Below, one piece after another: positions 26,654 through 35,139 of a stretch of 64,000 nt of DNA (positions are counted from its first letter, which is position 1; each line of letters starts with the position of its first letter). The notes under the pieces were generated by a model. It saw only the letters and a list, made by a program, of their open reading frames with translations. It was not told where the DNA came from and did not search any database. This DNA comes from Gordonia oryzae. GTDB lineage: Bacteria; Actinomycetota; Actinomycetes; Mycobacteriales; Mycobacteriaceae. The stretch is taken from NCBI RefSeq assembly GCF_003797185.1, contig NZ_RKMH01000017.1, positions 1 to 64,000 on the forward strand, written 5' to 3'. The translations under genes were made by a program, and so were the position numbers.

Positions 26654-26680
26654 GCTGCCTGCCACCCTTTGACAGGCAGC
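26654..26680 (-). promoter_or_regulatory. leader hairpin of hsp20
   Basis: GCTGCCTG-N11-CAGGCAGC is a perfect 8-bp stem in the transcribed leader, about 15 bases upstream of the AGGAGG ribosome site. The short stem CCTG-N5-CAGG after it would pair with the first bases of the ribosome site. A temperature-sensitive leader is possible but unproven. Confidence 0.4.
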
Positions 26681-26726
26681 TCTCACGCTGTACGAGTCCC
26701 ACTATAACCCCGCCGAACGCACTCGT

Positions 26727-26753
26727 CTAGCACTCGAAGCAAAAGAGTGCTAA
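26727..26753. promoter_or_regulatory. CIRCE element (HrcA binding site)
   Basis: CTAGCACTC-N9-GAGTGCTAA differs from the consensus TTAGCACTC-N9-GAGTGCTAA by one base. It lies between hsp20 (minus) and the short plus-strand frame at 26799. HrcA represses groE and other heat-shock genes through CIRCE in actinobacteria; use on hsp20 is less usual. Confidence 0.92.
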
Positions 26754-26798
26754 TAGTCTTCGTCGATCGTCTCACGGCGAAAAGACAAGGAGGACAGC

Positions 26799-26960
26799 AT
26801 GACCGACCGTGAACACGATGCGCCCACCCGCACCGACGTGGTGTGGCCCGACCCGTCCCCACTGTCGAGCTGGTGGTCGGCGGTGATGGCGACGCCGGTG
26901 CGCGGCGATCACCGCAGCGAGTCGACGAAGACCGCCGCGATGGCCTCCAGTCCGCGCTGA
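26799..26960 (+). CDS. short frame with a strong ribosome site; possible truncated gene
   Basis: 53 aa. AAGGAGG lies 5 bases before the ATG, which is unusually good. The first 35 residues (MTDREHDAPTRTDVVWPDPS...) look like a natural Trp/Pro-rich N-terminus. The final 50 bases overlap, in antisense, the end of the free-Met sulfoxide reductase gene. Either a small protein divergent from hsp20 under the same CIRCE, or the 5' stub of a lost gene. Confidence 0.4.
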   Translation: MTDREHDAPTRTDVVWPDPSPLSSWWSAVMATPVRGDHRSESTKTAAMASSPR

Positions 26961-27388
26961 TCGTCGGCGGTGAAGCGCTCCGGCACCGGGCTGTCGAGGT
27001 CGAAGACGCCGATCAACTCGTCGTCGGCGCCGACGAGGGGCACGACGAGTTCCGAGCGGCTCTGCGCGTCGCAGGCGATGTGGTCGGGAACCGCATGGAC
27101 ATCGGCGACGCGCTGCGTCGTGCGGGTGCGTGCCGCTGCGCCGCACACCCCGCGGTCGAGACCGATACGCACGCAAGCGGGCTTGCCCTGGAACGGCCCG
27201 ACGACCAGCTCGGTGCCGTCGAAGAAGTAGAAGCCGACCCAGTTCAGCTGGGGCAGTGAGTGATACACCAGCGCGGAGATGTTGGCCGCGTTGGCGATGC
27301 GGTCGTGCTCGCCGGCAACGAGGCCCGCCGCGGCCTCGGCGAGCTCGGAGTAGGTGCCGGTCTGTGCGGTCGCGATGTCGAAGCTCAT
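26909..27388 (-). CDS. GAF-domain free methionine-(R)-sulfoxide reductase
   Basis: 159 aa, a single GAF domain with the fRMsr signature: NWVGFYFFDGTELVVGPFQGKPAC (Cys72), DRGVCGAAA (Cys82) and HIACDAQSRSELVVPL (Cys106, catalytic). It reduces free L-methionine-R-sulfoxide using thioredoxin and so belongs to the oxidative stress response. The ATG at 27388 is the family start. Its start faces the divergent metallophosphoesterase 146 bases away. Confidence 0.92.
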   Translation of the reverse strand: MSFDIATAQTGTYSELAEAAAGLVAGEHDRIANAANISALVYHSLPQLNWVGFYFFDGTELVVGPFQGKPACVRIGLDRGVCGAAARTRTTQRVADVHAVPDHIACDAQSRSELVVPLVGADDELIGVFDLDSPVPERFTADDQRGLEAIAAVFVDSLR

Positions 27389-27534
27389 CACTCCATCATG
27401 GACTCCGCCCGGATGGTTCCGGGTGATGTTGTACCCGGATGCCGGGCATAAGATCACCCGCGATCCGAACTGAGCGTGCGGGAACGGATGAGCACTTCGG
27501 GCCCGTTCTGCGGTAGTGTTCGCGGCAACTTGCC

Positions 27535-28680
27535 ATGATTGTCCTCTTCGCCGCATTCCTCGCGCTCATCACCTTCTGGCTGCATCGTCGCCTCGTGCGG
27601 GCCACAGCCCTGCCGCGCCCCTGGTCGGTGATCGCCGACGCCCTGCTCGTCGCGTTCTGGGCGTTGGCCGTCGTCGGTATCGCCACCGGGCGCGGACTGA
27701 ATCCCTCAACGTTTCGTCCCCTGGCCTGGCTCGGGCTGACCTGGCTGGCGACGGTGTTGTACCTGGTGCTCGGGTTGGCGGTGGTCGGTATCGGCGCGTT
27801 CATCTGGCGGCTGGTCCTCCGGCGGTCACCGAACGAGCTCGCCGGGCCGAGACGCCGACGACGCCTGCAGGCGGTCCGCGCGGCGACCGGGGCCGTGGCC
27901 GTCACGGCCGTCGCACTCACCGCGTACGGGGTGGTCGAGGCGGCCGATCCGCGGGTCACCCACACCGAGATCCGGCTCGCCGACCTGCCCGAATCCTTCG
28001 ACGGCACGCGGGTGGCGCTCATCTCCGATCTGCACGTCGGACCGGCCCGCGACGCCGATTTCACCCGGCGCGTCGTCGACCTGGTCAACGCGCAGCGGCC
28101 AGACCTGATCGCGATCGCCGGTGACCTGACCGACGGCACGGTCGCCGAACTCTTCGGCGATCTCGCGCCGTTGACCGCGCTACGCGCACCGCTCGGGGTG
28201 TTCGGGGTCAGCGGCAATCACGAGTTCTACAGCGACGACGGCGGTCGATGGCTCGACGAGTGGGAGCGGGTGGGCGTGACCACGCTGCGCAACCAGCGCG
28301 TCGCCGTCAGCCGCGGCGGGGCGACGATCGACGTGGTCGGCATCCACGACCACAGCGCGCCCGAACCGTACCGGCCCGACCTGGCGGGCGTGCTGGCCGG
28401 CAGTGACCCGCAACGCTTTCGCCTGCTGCTCGCCCACGAACCCCGGCAGGCACTTCGGGCCTCGGATCTCGGTGTGGATCTGCAACTCTCGGGTCACACT
28501 CACGGCGGTCAGATCTGGCCCATCCGCTATCTGGTGCCGCTGCAGCAGCCATCGGTCGAGGGCCTCGACCGGGTCGGCGAGACGACGCTGTACACGACGC
28601 GCGGCGCCGGCGCCTGGGGCCCACCGGTGCGGGTCGGTGCGCCACCCGAGGTGGCGATCCTCACGCTACGACGCGGGTGA
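27535..28680 (+). CDS. membrane-anchored calcineurin-type metallophosphoesterase
   Basis: 381 aa. Helices near 1-18, 30-50, 63-92 and 122-138 precede a catalytic domain with all metal motifs: ISDLHVGP, GDLTDG, GNHEFY, HEPRQAL and SGHTHGGQIWP. It hydrolyses a phosphodiester or phosphomonoester. The YkuE/LpxH-like group includes enzymes acting on lipids, but the substrate is unknown. Its last 15 bases overlap the end of the convergent permease gene. Confidence 0.9.
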   Translation: MIVLFAAFLALITFWLHRRLVRATALPRPWSVIADALLVAFWALAVVGIATGRGLNPSTFRPLAWLGLTWLATVLYLVLGLAVVGIGAFIWRLVLRRSPNELAGPRRRRRLQAVRAATGAVAVTAVALTAYGVVEAADPRVTHTEIRLADLPESFDGTRVALISDLHVGPARDADFTRRVVDLVNAQRPDLIAIAGDLTDGTVAELFGDLAPLTALRAPLGVFGVSGNHEFYSDDGGRWLDEWERVGVTTLRNQRVAVSRGGATIDVVGIHDHSAPEPYRPDLAGVLAGSDPQRFRLLLAHEPRQALRASDLGVDLQLSGHTHGGQIWPIRYLVPLQQPSVEGLDRVGETTLYTTRGAGAWGPPVRVGAPPEVAILTLRRG

Positions 28681-30201
28681 CTCCTCGGCCGTGATTGACC
28701 AATCCCGGTTCGCACGAGCCAGGTTGGAATGCGTGCGGCCGTAGAAGAAGTAGATGCCCAAACCGATCACCAGCCAGACCACGAACCGTATCCAGGTCTC
28801 GATCGCAAGGTTCACCATCAGCCCCGCGCAGCAGATCGCCGAGATGATCGGCAGCACCGGCGACCACGGAACCCGGAACGGACGCTTCATCTCCGGCTGG
28901 GTTCGACGCAGGACGGGGACGGCGATGGAGACGACAAGGAATGCGAAAAGGGTACCGATGGAGACCATCTCGGCAAGCGCGGACAATGGGACGAAGGCAC
29001 CGAGGAGCACGACGACCGCGGTGGTCAGCATCGTGATGCGGTATGGCGTCTGCCATTTCGGGTGAATCTTGCCCGCCGAATGCGGCACCAGACCGTCGCG
29101 GGCGAGCGCGAACCCGATCCGCGACATACCGACGATATCGACGAGGATCACCGACGTCAGGCCGGCAACCGCGGCGATACCGACGAGCACGCCCGCCCAG
29201 CTCAAGCCCACCTGATTGAACGCATCCGAGAGTGGCGCGCCCTCACTGAGGTCGGTGTAGTGCACCATGCCGACCACGACGAAACACACACCCACGTAGA
29301 GCACCGTGCAGATGAGCAGGGTGCCGAGTAGTCCACGGGTCATGGCGCGGGCCGGATTCTTGGTCTCCTCCCCGAGATTCGCGACGATCTCGAACCCGCT
29401 GTAGGAGAAGAATACGACCGCCGAGGCGAACAACACCCCGGCCACACCGAACGCCGTCGCCTCGACGCCGGTGGCCCACTGCCACAACGGTTGTCTCAAC
29501 CCGCCGTCGCCGCCGGTCGGCTGCGCAGGCGGAATGAACGGGGTGTAGTTGGCGGCCTTGATGAAGAACAACCCGGCGATGATGATGAACACGCAGATGC
29601 TCACCTTGAGATACACCAGAGCGTTGGTGAGCCAACCGGATTCCTTGATGCCGATGGTGGCGACCACGCCGAGCACCAGGGCGATCGCCACCGCTCCCAG
29701 GTTGACCGTCGAGCTCTCGCCGAAGAAGGTCGTCGGCAGATTGAACACATCCTGCAGATATCCGGACCAACCGCGCGAGACCACCGCCGCGCCGAGGGCG
29801 AACTCCAGGATGAGGTCCCAGCCGATGATCCAGGCGATGATCTCGCCGAGCGTGGTGTAAGCGTAGGTGTAGGACGATCCCGCGGTCGGCACCGCCGAAG
29901 CCAGCTCGGCGTAACAGAATGCGGCGAACAGCGCGATCACACCGGCCACGACGAACGAGATCATGATCGCGGGACCGGCGTTGTTCTTGGCCTGCACGCC
30001 GGTGAGGGTGAAGATGCCGGTACCGATGACCATTCCGACGCCGAACCCGATGAGGTCACGGGTCCGCAGCGCCTGCTTGAGTCGCCCGCCCTCGAGCTGA
30101 TGCCCCTCGTCGTTTTGGTGGATGACGGTATCGACCGACTTCTTCCGGAAGATCCCCCGGCTTTGCGTCCCTGGTCTCTCGGTCGACGGTCTCTCGGTCA
30201 T
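28666..30201 (-). CDS. APC-family amino acid permease (cationic amino acid transporter type)
   Basis: 511 aa with about 12-13 membrane helices. The N-terminal part shows LIGFGVGMVIGTGIFTLTG (helix 1 substrate-binding loop) and the YfnA/CAT-like SYTYAYTTLGEIIAWIIGWDLILEF. The cytoplasmic N-terminus is about 45 residues. ATG at 30201 fits the family; the longer frame upstream is Arg/Cys-rich shadow. Substrate is probably an amino acid taken up with protons. Single gene. Confidence 0.9.
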   Translation of the reverse strand: MTERPSTERPGTQSRGIFRKKSVDTVIHQNDEGHQLEGGRLKQALRTRDLIGFGVGMVIGTGIFTLTGVQAKNNAGPAIMISFVVAGVIALFAAFCYAELASAVPTAGSSYTYAYTTLGEIIAWIIGWDLILEFALGAAVVSRGWSGYLQDVFNLPTTFFGESSTVNLGAVAIALVLGVVATIGIKESGWLTNALVYLKVSICVFIIIAGLFFIKAANYTPFIPPAQPTGGDGGLRQPLWQWATGVEATAFGVAGVLFASAVVFFSYSGFEIVANLGEETKNPARAMTRGLLGTLLICTVLYVGVCFVVVGMVHYTDLSEGAPLSDAFNQVGLSWAGVLVGIAAVAGLTSVILVDIVGMSRIGFALARDGLVPHSAGKIHPKWQTPYRITMLTTAVVVLLGAFVPLSALAEMVSIGTLFAFLVVSIAVPVLRRTQPEMKRPFRVPWSPVLPIISAICCAGLMVNLAIETWIRFVVWLVIGLGIYFFYGRTHSNLARANRDWSITAEESPAS

Positions 30202-30459
30202 CGCTCGACGGTAACCCGCCGCCGTGGTTGGCGTCACCGAACACGCCGTGGGCGACGTAGCGCGCCACTGAAGTTTTGCCGTGCCCGACTCACGCACTCG
30301 GCGTTGACCCCGACAACAACTTTGGGGTGCAATCGGGGGGTCCGACCGGATCTGTCGCGGTGGGCTTCGGACGAGGATGAGTGCCTGACAGCACGCGCGT
30401 CCGCCGCTCTGGGTATCGCCGCTATCCGCGGTCTCGTTCACGCCGGGGTCAGCACCTAG

Positions 30460-30834
30460 AGGGGTCTGGGTGGCGACGCTCTACTGAGCACCGTCGGGCA
30501 GACTGCGGACAGATTCTCCGAGGACCACTTCGCCTACGGCCGTTGGTTATTCGTCCTCATCGGAATGACCGAGACGGTACTGACCGCGGCACCGGCACTG
30601 ACGGCTCGACGATTGCGCGCCGGTGTGCTTCGGCCCGGCTACTGGCTGGGCGCCACGGCGCCGATCGCCTGGGGCGCCATCAACACCGCCACGGCGGGGC
30701 TGCTGCACCTCGGTGCGCTGCCGCGTCCCGAGCCGTTCGACAGCGCGGCGGTCGTCGGCCATGCATTGCTCTGGAAGCCAGAGTTTCTCACGTGGGGTTG
30801 GCCGACAGAATGCGGCTCACCACAACGGCAGTGA
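30460..30834 (+). pseudogene. fragment of a membrane protein gene
   Basis: After the TAG at 30457 the frame reads continuously as plausible protein without an upstream start: QTADRFSEDHFAYGRW, LFVLIGMTETVLTAAPAL, then a hydrophobic helix YWLGATAPIAWGAINTATAG. The only ATG (30565) lies inside this continuous stretch. The end, WPTECGSPQRQ, looks non-native. I do not recognise the family. It seems to lack both ends. Confidence 0.4.
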
Positions 30835-30854
30835 CGGATCTACGGCGGCTTTCG

Positions 30855-31358
30855 TCACGCGGTGGTGGCGAGCCGACCGAATCCGCTGCGGTGAAAGATG
30901 AGCGGGCTGCCGGTCTCGGGGTGGTCGACGCCGTGCAACTCGAGCAGGACGATGATGTGGTCACCGGCCTCGACCTCGCGGTACACGGTGCAATCGAATT
31001 GTGCGAGACCGTCATCGAGGGTGACGGCCCCCTCATCGGACGCGTTGAGGAGCACGCCGTCGAATCGCTGGGCCACCGGACCGGCGAGCTGCCGGCAGAG
31101 GACGTCCTGATGGTCGGCGAGCACGGTGACGCCGAGATGATCGGCGCGACGCAGATCCGGCCAGGTCTTCGAGGTGTTCGCGATCGACACCGACACCAGC
31201 GGCGGATCGAGGCTGACGCTGGTGAACGAGCTTGCGGCCAGGCCGATCACCGCTCCGTCGACCTCCGCGGCCACCGCGACGACGCCGGTGGGAAAGATCC
31301 CGAACGCCTTGCGAAGTCGCGTGGCGTCGAGGTCCTGGTTGGTTCGGAACCCGCTCAC
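30855..31358 (-). CDS. flavin reductase (DIM6/NTAB family)
   Basis: 167 aa. FPTGVVAVAAEVDGAVIGLAASSFTSVSLDPPLVSVSI is the flavin-binding core and DHIIVLLELHGV the late strand. It supplies reduced FMN to a monooxygenase. The GTG start overlaps the stop of the ssuE-like remnant (GTGA), which in turn overlaps the ssuD-like gene, so this is the working reductase of the operon now that the second one is damaged. Confidence 0.9.
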   Translation of the reverse strand: MSGFRTNQDLDATRLRKAFGIFPTGVVAVAAEVDGAVIGLAASSFTSVSLDPPLVSVSIANTSKTWPDLRRADHLGVTVLADHQDVLCRQLAGPVAQRFDGVLLNASDEGAVTLDDGLAQFDCTVYREVEAGDHIIVLLELHGVDHPETGSPLIFHRSGFGRLATTA

Positions 31359-31576
31359 GCGTGCACCTCCGTCAATCGGGATACGACCGGCGCGGTCGCC
31401 GCCAACCAGTCGGCGTACGCCTCCGGATCGTCATGGCGGGAATCGACGACGTAGAGCCCGCGACCGGGGATGGTCCCGCCGATCTCGGTCAACACCGGCC
31501 GCACGGTGAGTTGGGTTCGACTGGCAGGCGTGGGATTCCCGACGACGACGGCGGTGATCACGGGGCCGACGGTCAC
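31355..31576 (-). pseudogene. NADPH:FMN reductase (SsuE/MsuE-like) with the middle deleted in frame
   Basis: 73 aa, against about 190 for the family. The first 20 residues (ITAVVVGNPTPASRTQ) are the phosphate-binding start of the flavodoxin-like fold. The remainder (RPVLTEIGGTIPGRGLYVVD...AYADWLAATAPVVSRL) is the C-terminal end. The FMN isoalloxazine and NADPH regions between are missing, yet the frame stays open and both GTGA gene overlaps are intact. Very unlikely to fold as a reductase. Confidence 0.7.
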
Positions 31577-32766
31577 GAGGCCGACACCGCTGCGACAGGC
31601 GCACCGAAGGGCACTGCGGCGCGAGTGACGCGCGGGGGCGCCGGATGTTCCCACAGTCCACGACGGGTCAGCTCCGGCAGCACGCCCTCGCCGAACCAGT
31701 ACGCCTCTTCGAGGTGCGGATACCCCGACAATACGAACTCGTCGATGCCCACGTCGCGGTAGGCCTCGATGAGGTCGGCGATCTCGGTGTAGGAACCGAC
31801 CATCGCGGTCCCCGCCCCACCGCGCACCAGCCCGATACCGGCCCACAGATTCGGGTAGATCTCCAGGCCGTCCTTGGAACCCTTGTTGAGTGCGAGCATC
31901 CGCTGCTGACCTTCCGACGCCGAGCGCTTCAGGCCGGACTGGATGCGGGCGATGTCCTCGGCGGAGATGTTCTCCAGCAACCGATCCGCCTCGGCCCACG
32001 CCTCTTCCGAGGTCGCGCGGGCGATGGTGTGCAACCGGATGCCGTAGGTCAGTTCCCGCCCCTGCTCGGCGGCCGCGGAACGAACGCGCGCGACCTTCTC
32101 GGCCACCGCCTCGGGCGGTTCACCCCAGGTGAGGTAGACGTCGGCGTGCCTGGCGGCCACGGCGATTCCGGCCGCCGACGAGCCACCAAAGTAGATCTCG
32201 GGAAGCGGGTCCGGGATCTGGTGCAGGGTCGCGTTCTCCACCGAGAGGTACTTGCCCTCGAAGGTCAGCGTCTCCCCGGTCCACAGGCGACGGACGATCT
32301 CGAGGAACTCGTCGGCGCGGGCGTAGCGCTCCTCCTTGGTGCTGAAGTCACCGAACATGGCCTGCTCGGCATCCTCACCACCGGTCACCACATTCAGCAG
32401 CAGGCGTCCGCCGGACAGATTCTGGAAGGTCCCGGCCATCTGCGCGGAGAGGAACGGAGCGGTGACACCGGGCCGGAAGGCCACCAGGAACTTCAGCCGC
32501 TCGGAGACGCTGCTGAGCATGGCCGTCGACACCCATGCGTCCTCGCACCATGCCCCGGTCGGGGTGAGCGCCGCGGAGAAGCCGAGTTGTTCGGCACTAC
32601 GCGCGATCTGTCCGAGGTAGGGCACCGACGCCGGACGTGACGAGGCCTGCGCCGCCACCCCGTGGCCGCCGCCGACCACCGTCCGGCCGTCGCCGCCGTT
32701 GGTGGGGAGAAACCAATGAAACTTCACGCCTGATCGATCCACTTTCGACTCGGGGATACCGTGCAC
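31573..32766 (-). CDS. ssuD: FMNH2-dependent alkanesulfonate monooxygenase (SsuD-like)
   Basis: 397 aa luciferase-like monooxygenase. KFHWFLPTNGGDGR, GFSAALTPTGAWCEDAWV, FLVAFRPGVTAPFLSAQMAGTFQNLSGGRL and NVVTGGEDAEQ match SsuD. The enzyme cleaves alkanesulfonates to aldehyde and sulfite with reduced FMN and O2, giving sulfur. The start is uncertain: GTG at 32766, or internal GTGs at codons 9 and 14. No ABC uptake genes (ssuABC) adjoin it, which is odd. First gene of a three-gene unit with two flavin reductase genes. Confidence 0.85.
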   Translation of the reverse strand: MHGIPESKVDRSGVKFHWFLPTNGGDGRTVVGGGHGVAAQASSRPASVPYLGQIARSAEQLGFSAALTPTGAWCEDAWVSTAMLSSVSERLKFLVAFRPGVTAPFLSAQMAGTFQNLSGGRLLLNVVTGGEDAEQAMFGDFSTKEERYARADEFLEIVRRLWTGETLTFEGKYLSVENATLHQIPDPLPEIYFGGSSAAGIAVAARHADVYLTWGEPPEAVAEKVARVRSAAAEQGRELTYGIRLHTIARATSEEAWAEADRLLENISAEDIARIQSGLKRSASEGQQRMLALNKGSKDGLEIYPNLWAGIGLVRGGAGTAMVGSYTEIADLIEAYRDVGIDEFVLSGYPHLEEAYWFGEGVLPELTRRGLWEHPAPPRVTRAAVPFGAPVAAVSAS

Positions 32767-33018
32767 AACCAGACCATTTCATCCGACTCGCTCGGCTCAC
32801 CCAAGGGTTTTCCGCGCGGCGAGTCAATCCCCGCGGCCCCCGTCCGGACCACCGGACAATAAGCCCCACTCGGCCCGACCCTCCCAGGTGGTCGAAGCAC
32901 GCACCCGATCGACCTCCCACGTGCCCTTCGCGGAGGTCGAGGTGCGCCGGAGCGCTGGCGACGGAGCCTCGGGACCTTGTGCACCGGTGACGGTTTCGGG
33001 TTCCAGCGTCGGCTTGCC

Positions 33019-33075
33019 GAGGTCTCGAGACGCTTCGTGCTCGCTGCACCCGCACGAGGCTCCTCGACCACCGGG
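33019..33075. repeat. GGTCTCGAGACGC...CTCCTCGACCACCGG intergenic element
   Basis: The element has outer sequences GGTCTCGA and TCGACCACCGG and an inner imperfect hairpin (GCTTCGTGC with GCACGAGGC). A degenerate relative lies at 828-871. The rest of the 333-bp gap 32767-33099 shows no gene. Repeats of this form are frequent between genes in Gordonia-type genomes. Confidence 0.55.
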
Positions 33076-33099
33076 GAGGATCACCGGAGGTCGGCCCGC

Positions 33100-34110
33100 T
33101 CAGTCGTCGGAAGTGATCAGTTCGTGGATGAACTCCATTTTCTCCAGGACCTTCGGCGGAAGTACGAAGGGATAGAGGTCCTGATGGCCCATCGAGCGGT
33201 TGATCTGGTTGAGCGCCCAGGTCAGCGGCAGCCACCATTCGATGATGCGATCGAATCCCACCTGACCGGGGAGGTCGGCATCGAGGGTGGCGCCGGCCGG
33301 GGCCAGGGCGAACGCCGCGGCCGTGTCGAGGGTGTCGCGGATGTGCAGATAGTGGGCGAAGGTCTCGGCCCAGTCCTCGGCCGGATGCATGGTGGCGTAG
33401 GACGAGACGTAGTCGTCCTTCCAGTTCTCCGGCGGCCCGTCGCCGTAGTGGCGATCGAGGGCGGCCTGATAGTCCTCGTCGGGATCACCGAACAGTTCCT
33501 CGTAGCGCCCGCGATTGGGGCCGTCACCGACGAGCACCATCTGATAGAAGTGGCCGATTTCGTGTCGGAAGTGGCCGATGAGGGTGCGGTAGGGCTCGTC
33601 CATCGACACCCGCAGCTGTTCGCGGTGGACGTCGTCGCCCTCGGCGAGGTCGAGGGTGACCACACCGTTGGCGTGACCGGTGATGACCTGTTGGGTGGCA
33701 CTGGAGAGCAGGTCGAAGGCCAGGCCGATCTCCGGGTCCTCGTCCTTGCCGAAGATCGGCAGATGGAGTTCGTCGAGTTCGACGATGACGCGGCGCTTGG
33801 CGAGTTCGGCCTCGGCGAAGGCGGCCATGGCGTCGTTGTCGGAGTCGTCGGGACGGGTGCGGGTGAGCCGGCACGACTCACACAGAGCGGGCAACCCCTC
33901 ACCGATCTCGACAAGCCAATTGCACGCCGCGACGCCGCTGTTGGCGCAGCGACCGATCAACGTGTCGTCGACCTGGGCTTGCGCCTTGTCGTCGAGGACC
34001 TGGATGGTTCGAGAGGGCAGATGGAAGCCCAGCGAGCTCGCGCAGTTCAGACACAGCGAGTTCTCGAAAATCAGCTGCTGGCCACACTTACGGCAGTGGA
34101 AATCGCGCAA
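33100..34110 (-). CDS. putative zinc-binding metallopeptidase with N-terminal zinc ribbon
   Basis: 336 aa. The N-terminal ribbon has paired cysteines CRKCG and CLNC, and a second set lies at CANSGVAACNW and CESC. The catalytic motif is HFRHEIGHFYQ (HExxH), with a downstream acidic helix AEDWAETFAHYLHIRDTL that probably holds the third ligand. This matches the actinobacterial family annotated as zinc-binding or Mx-type peptidase; its target is unknown. TTG at 34110 is chosen because AAGGAG lies 7 bases upstream and translation upstream of it is not protein-like. Confidence 0.82.
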   Translation of the reverse strand: MRDFHCRKCGQQLIFENSLCLNCASSLGFHLPSRTIQVLDDKAQAQVDDTLIGRCANSGVAACNWLVEIGEGLPALCESCRLTRTRPDDSDNDAMAAFAEAELAKRRVIVELDELHLPIFGKDEDPEIGLAFDLLSSATQQVITGHANGVVTLDLAEGDDVHREQLRVSMDEPYRTLIGHFRHEIGHFYQMVLVGDGPNRGRYEELFGDPDEDYQAALDRHYGDGPPENWKDDYVSSYATMHPAEDWAETFAHYLHIRDTLDTAAAFALAPAGATLDADLPGQVGFDRIIEWWLPLTWALNQINRSMGHQDLYPFVLPPKVLEKMEFIHELITSDD

Positions 34111-34272
34111 CGTTGCACTCCTTGGGTGAAGTCGAGCTCGGGTATCGCGGGGTCGCGTGGATCTCAGATTGGCCCGGAACGGCCCCCGCACATGCTCGAC
34201 GCGGACCTGGCCCATCGATCTTTCTGTCGGAACACATGGCCGAATGTGCACATGTGAGTGCCTGACATCACA

Positions 34273-35139
34273 CTACGGGGTGGGGCCCACCGCCGCAGGC
34301 AACCGCGCGTCGGCCGACCACTGTGACCACGACCCCGGGAACAAGGTGCCCGAGAACCCGGCGATGGCCAGCGCCGCGAGCTCGTGCGCGGCGTTGATTC
34401 CCGATCCGCAGTACGCAATGACCTGCGCATTCTCGGTGACCCCGGCCTCGGTGAACCGTTCCCGCAATTGCTCCGGCGAGAGGAACCGCCCGTCGTCGGC
34501 GAGATTCCCGACCGTCGGGACACTGACGGCGCCGGGCACATGTCCGGCGCGGGAATCCATCGGTTCGGTCTCCCCGCGATACCGTTCGACGGCGCGGGCA
34601 TCGAGGATGACCACGTCATCGCGGCCGTCCCGGATCTCCGAGGACAATCGCGCCACCTCGTCCAGCGATACCTGTGGGAGACCGCCGCCGGTCAGGCTGA
34701 CGGTGCCCGGCCGCGCGGCGGTGTCGCCGGCGGAGACACGCATCCCGGCCGAGCGCCAGGCGTCGAGCCCACCGTCGAGCATTCTGACCTCGGCGTGTCC
34801 GGCCCAGGTCAGCAACCACCACGCGCGGGCTGCCGCCAGGTTGCCGATGTCGTCGTAGACCACCACCGACGACGAGTCGTCCACACCCCAGCGTCGGGCG
34901 GCCTCCTGCAGGCGATCCGAGGACGGCAGCGGGTGGCGCCCTAGTTCGGCCGACGGCGGGTCGGCCAGTTCGGAATCGAGATCGACGTAGACGGCGCCGG
35001 GGAGGTGACCCTGCCGATACCGGTCACGCCCATCGGTCCGCCCCAGCGCCCAGCGGACGTCGAGGATCACCGGCGGATGGGCCGAGAGCATCTCCTCGGT
35101 CAGCGAGTCGACGTCGATCAGGTTCTGCGCCATGAACAT
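34273..35139 (-). CDS. thiosulfate/3-mercaptopyruvate sulfurtransferase (tandem rhodanese)
   Basis: 288 aa, two rhodanese domains. The N-terminal one (ILDVRWALGR...YRQGHLPGAVYVDLDSELAD) is inactive, and the C-terminal one carries the catalytic cysteine loop AYCGSGINAAH. The CGSG loop type is closer to mercaptopyruvate sulfurtransferase (CGSG[VT]) than to CRKGVT rhodanese. The start ATG directly follows the TetR stop (TGAATG), so the two are co-transcribed. Role: sulfane-sulfur transfer in the cytoplasm. Confidence 0.9.
   Translation of the reverse strand: MFMAQNLIDVDSLTEEMLSAHPPVILDVRWALGRTDGRDRYRQGHLPGAVYVDLDSELADPPSAELGRHPLPSSDRLQEAARRWGVDDSSSVVVYDDIGNLAAARAWWLLTWAGHAEVRMLDGGLDAWRSAGMRVSAGDTAARPGTVSLTGGGLPQVSLDEVARLSSEIRDGRDDVVILDARAVERYRGETEPMDSRAGHVPGAVSVPTVGNLADDGRFLSPEQLRERFTEAGVTENAQVIAYCGSGINAAHELAALAIAGFSGTLFPGSWSQWSADARLPAAVGPTP

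Noticed and set aside
29491-30459. 322-aa plus-strand frame rich in Arg, Glu and His
   Set aside because: Shadow of the amino acid permease and its leader; no recognisable fold.
32977-34257. 426-aa plus-strand open frame
   Set aside because: Antisense to the zinc peptidase gene, which carries HExxH and zinc-ribbon motifs.
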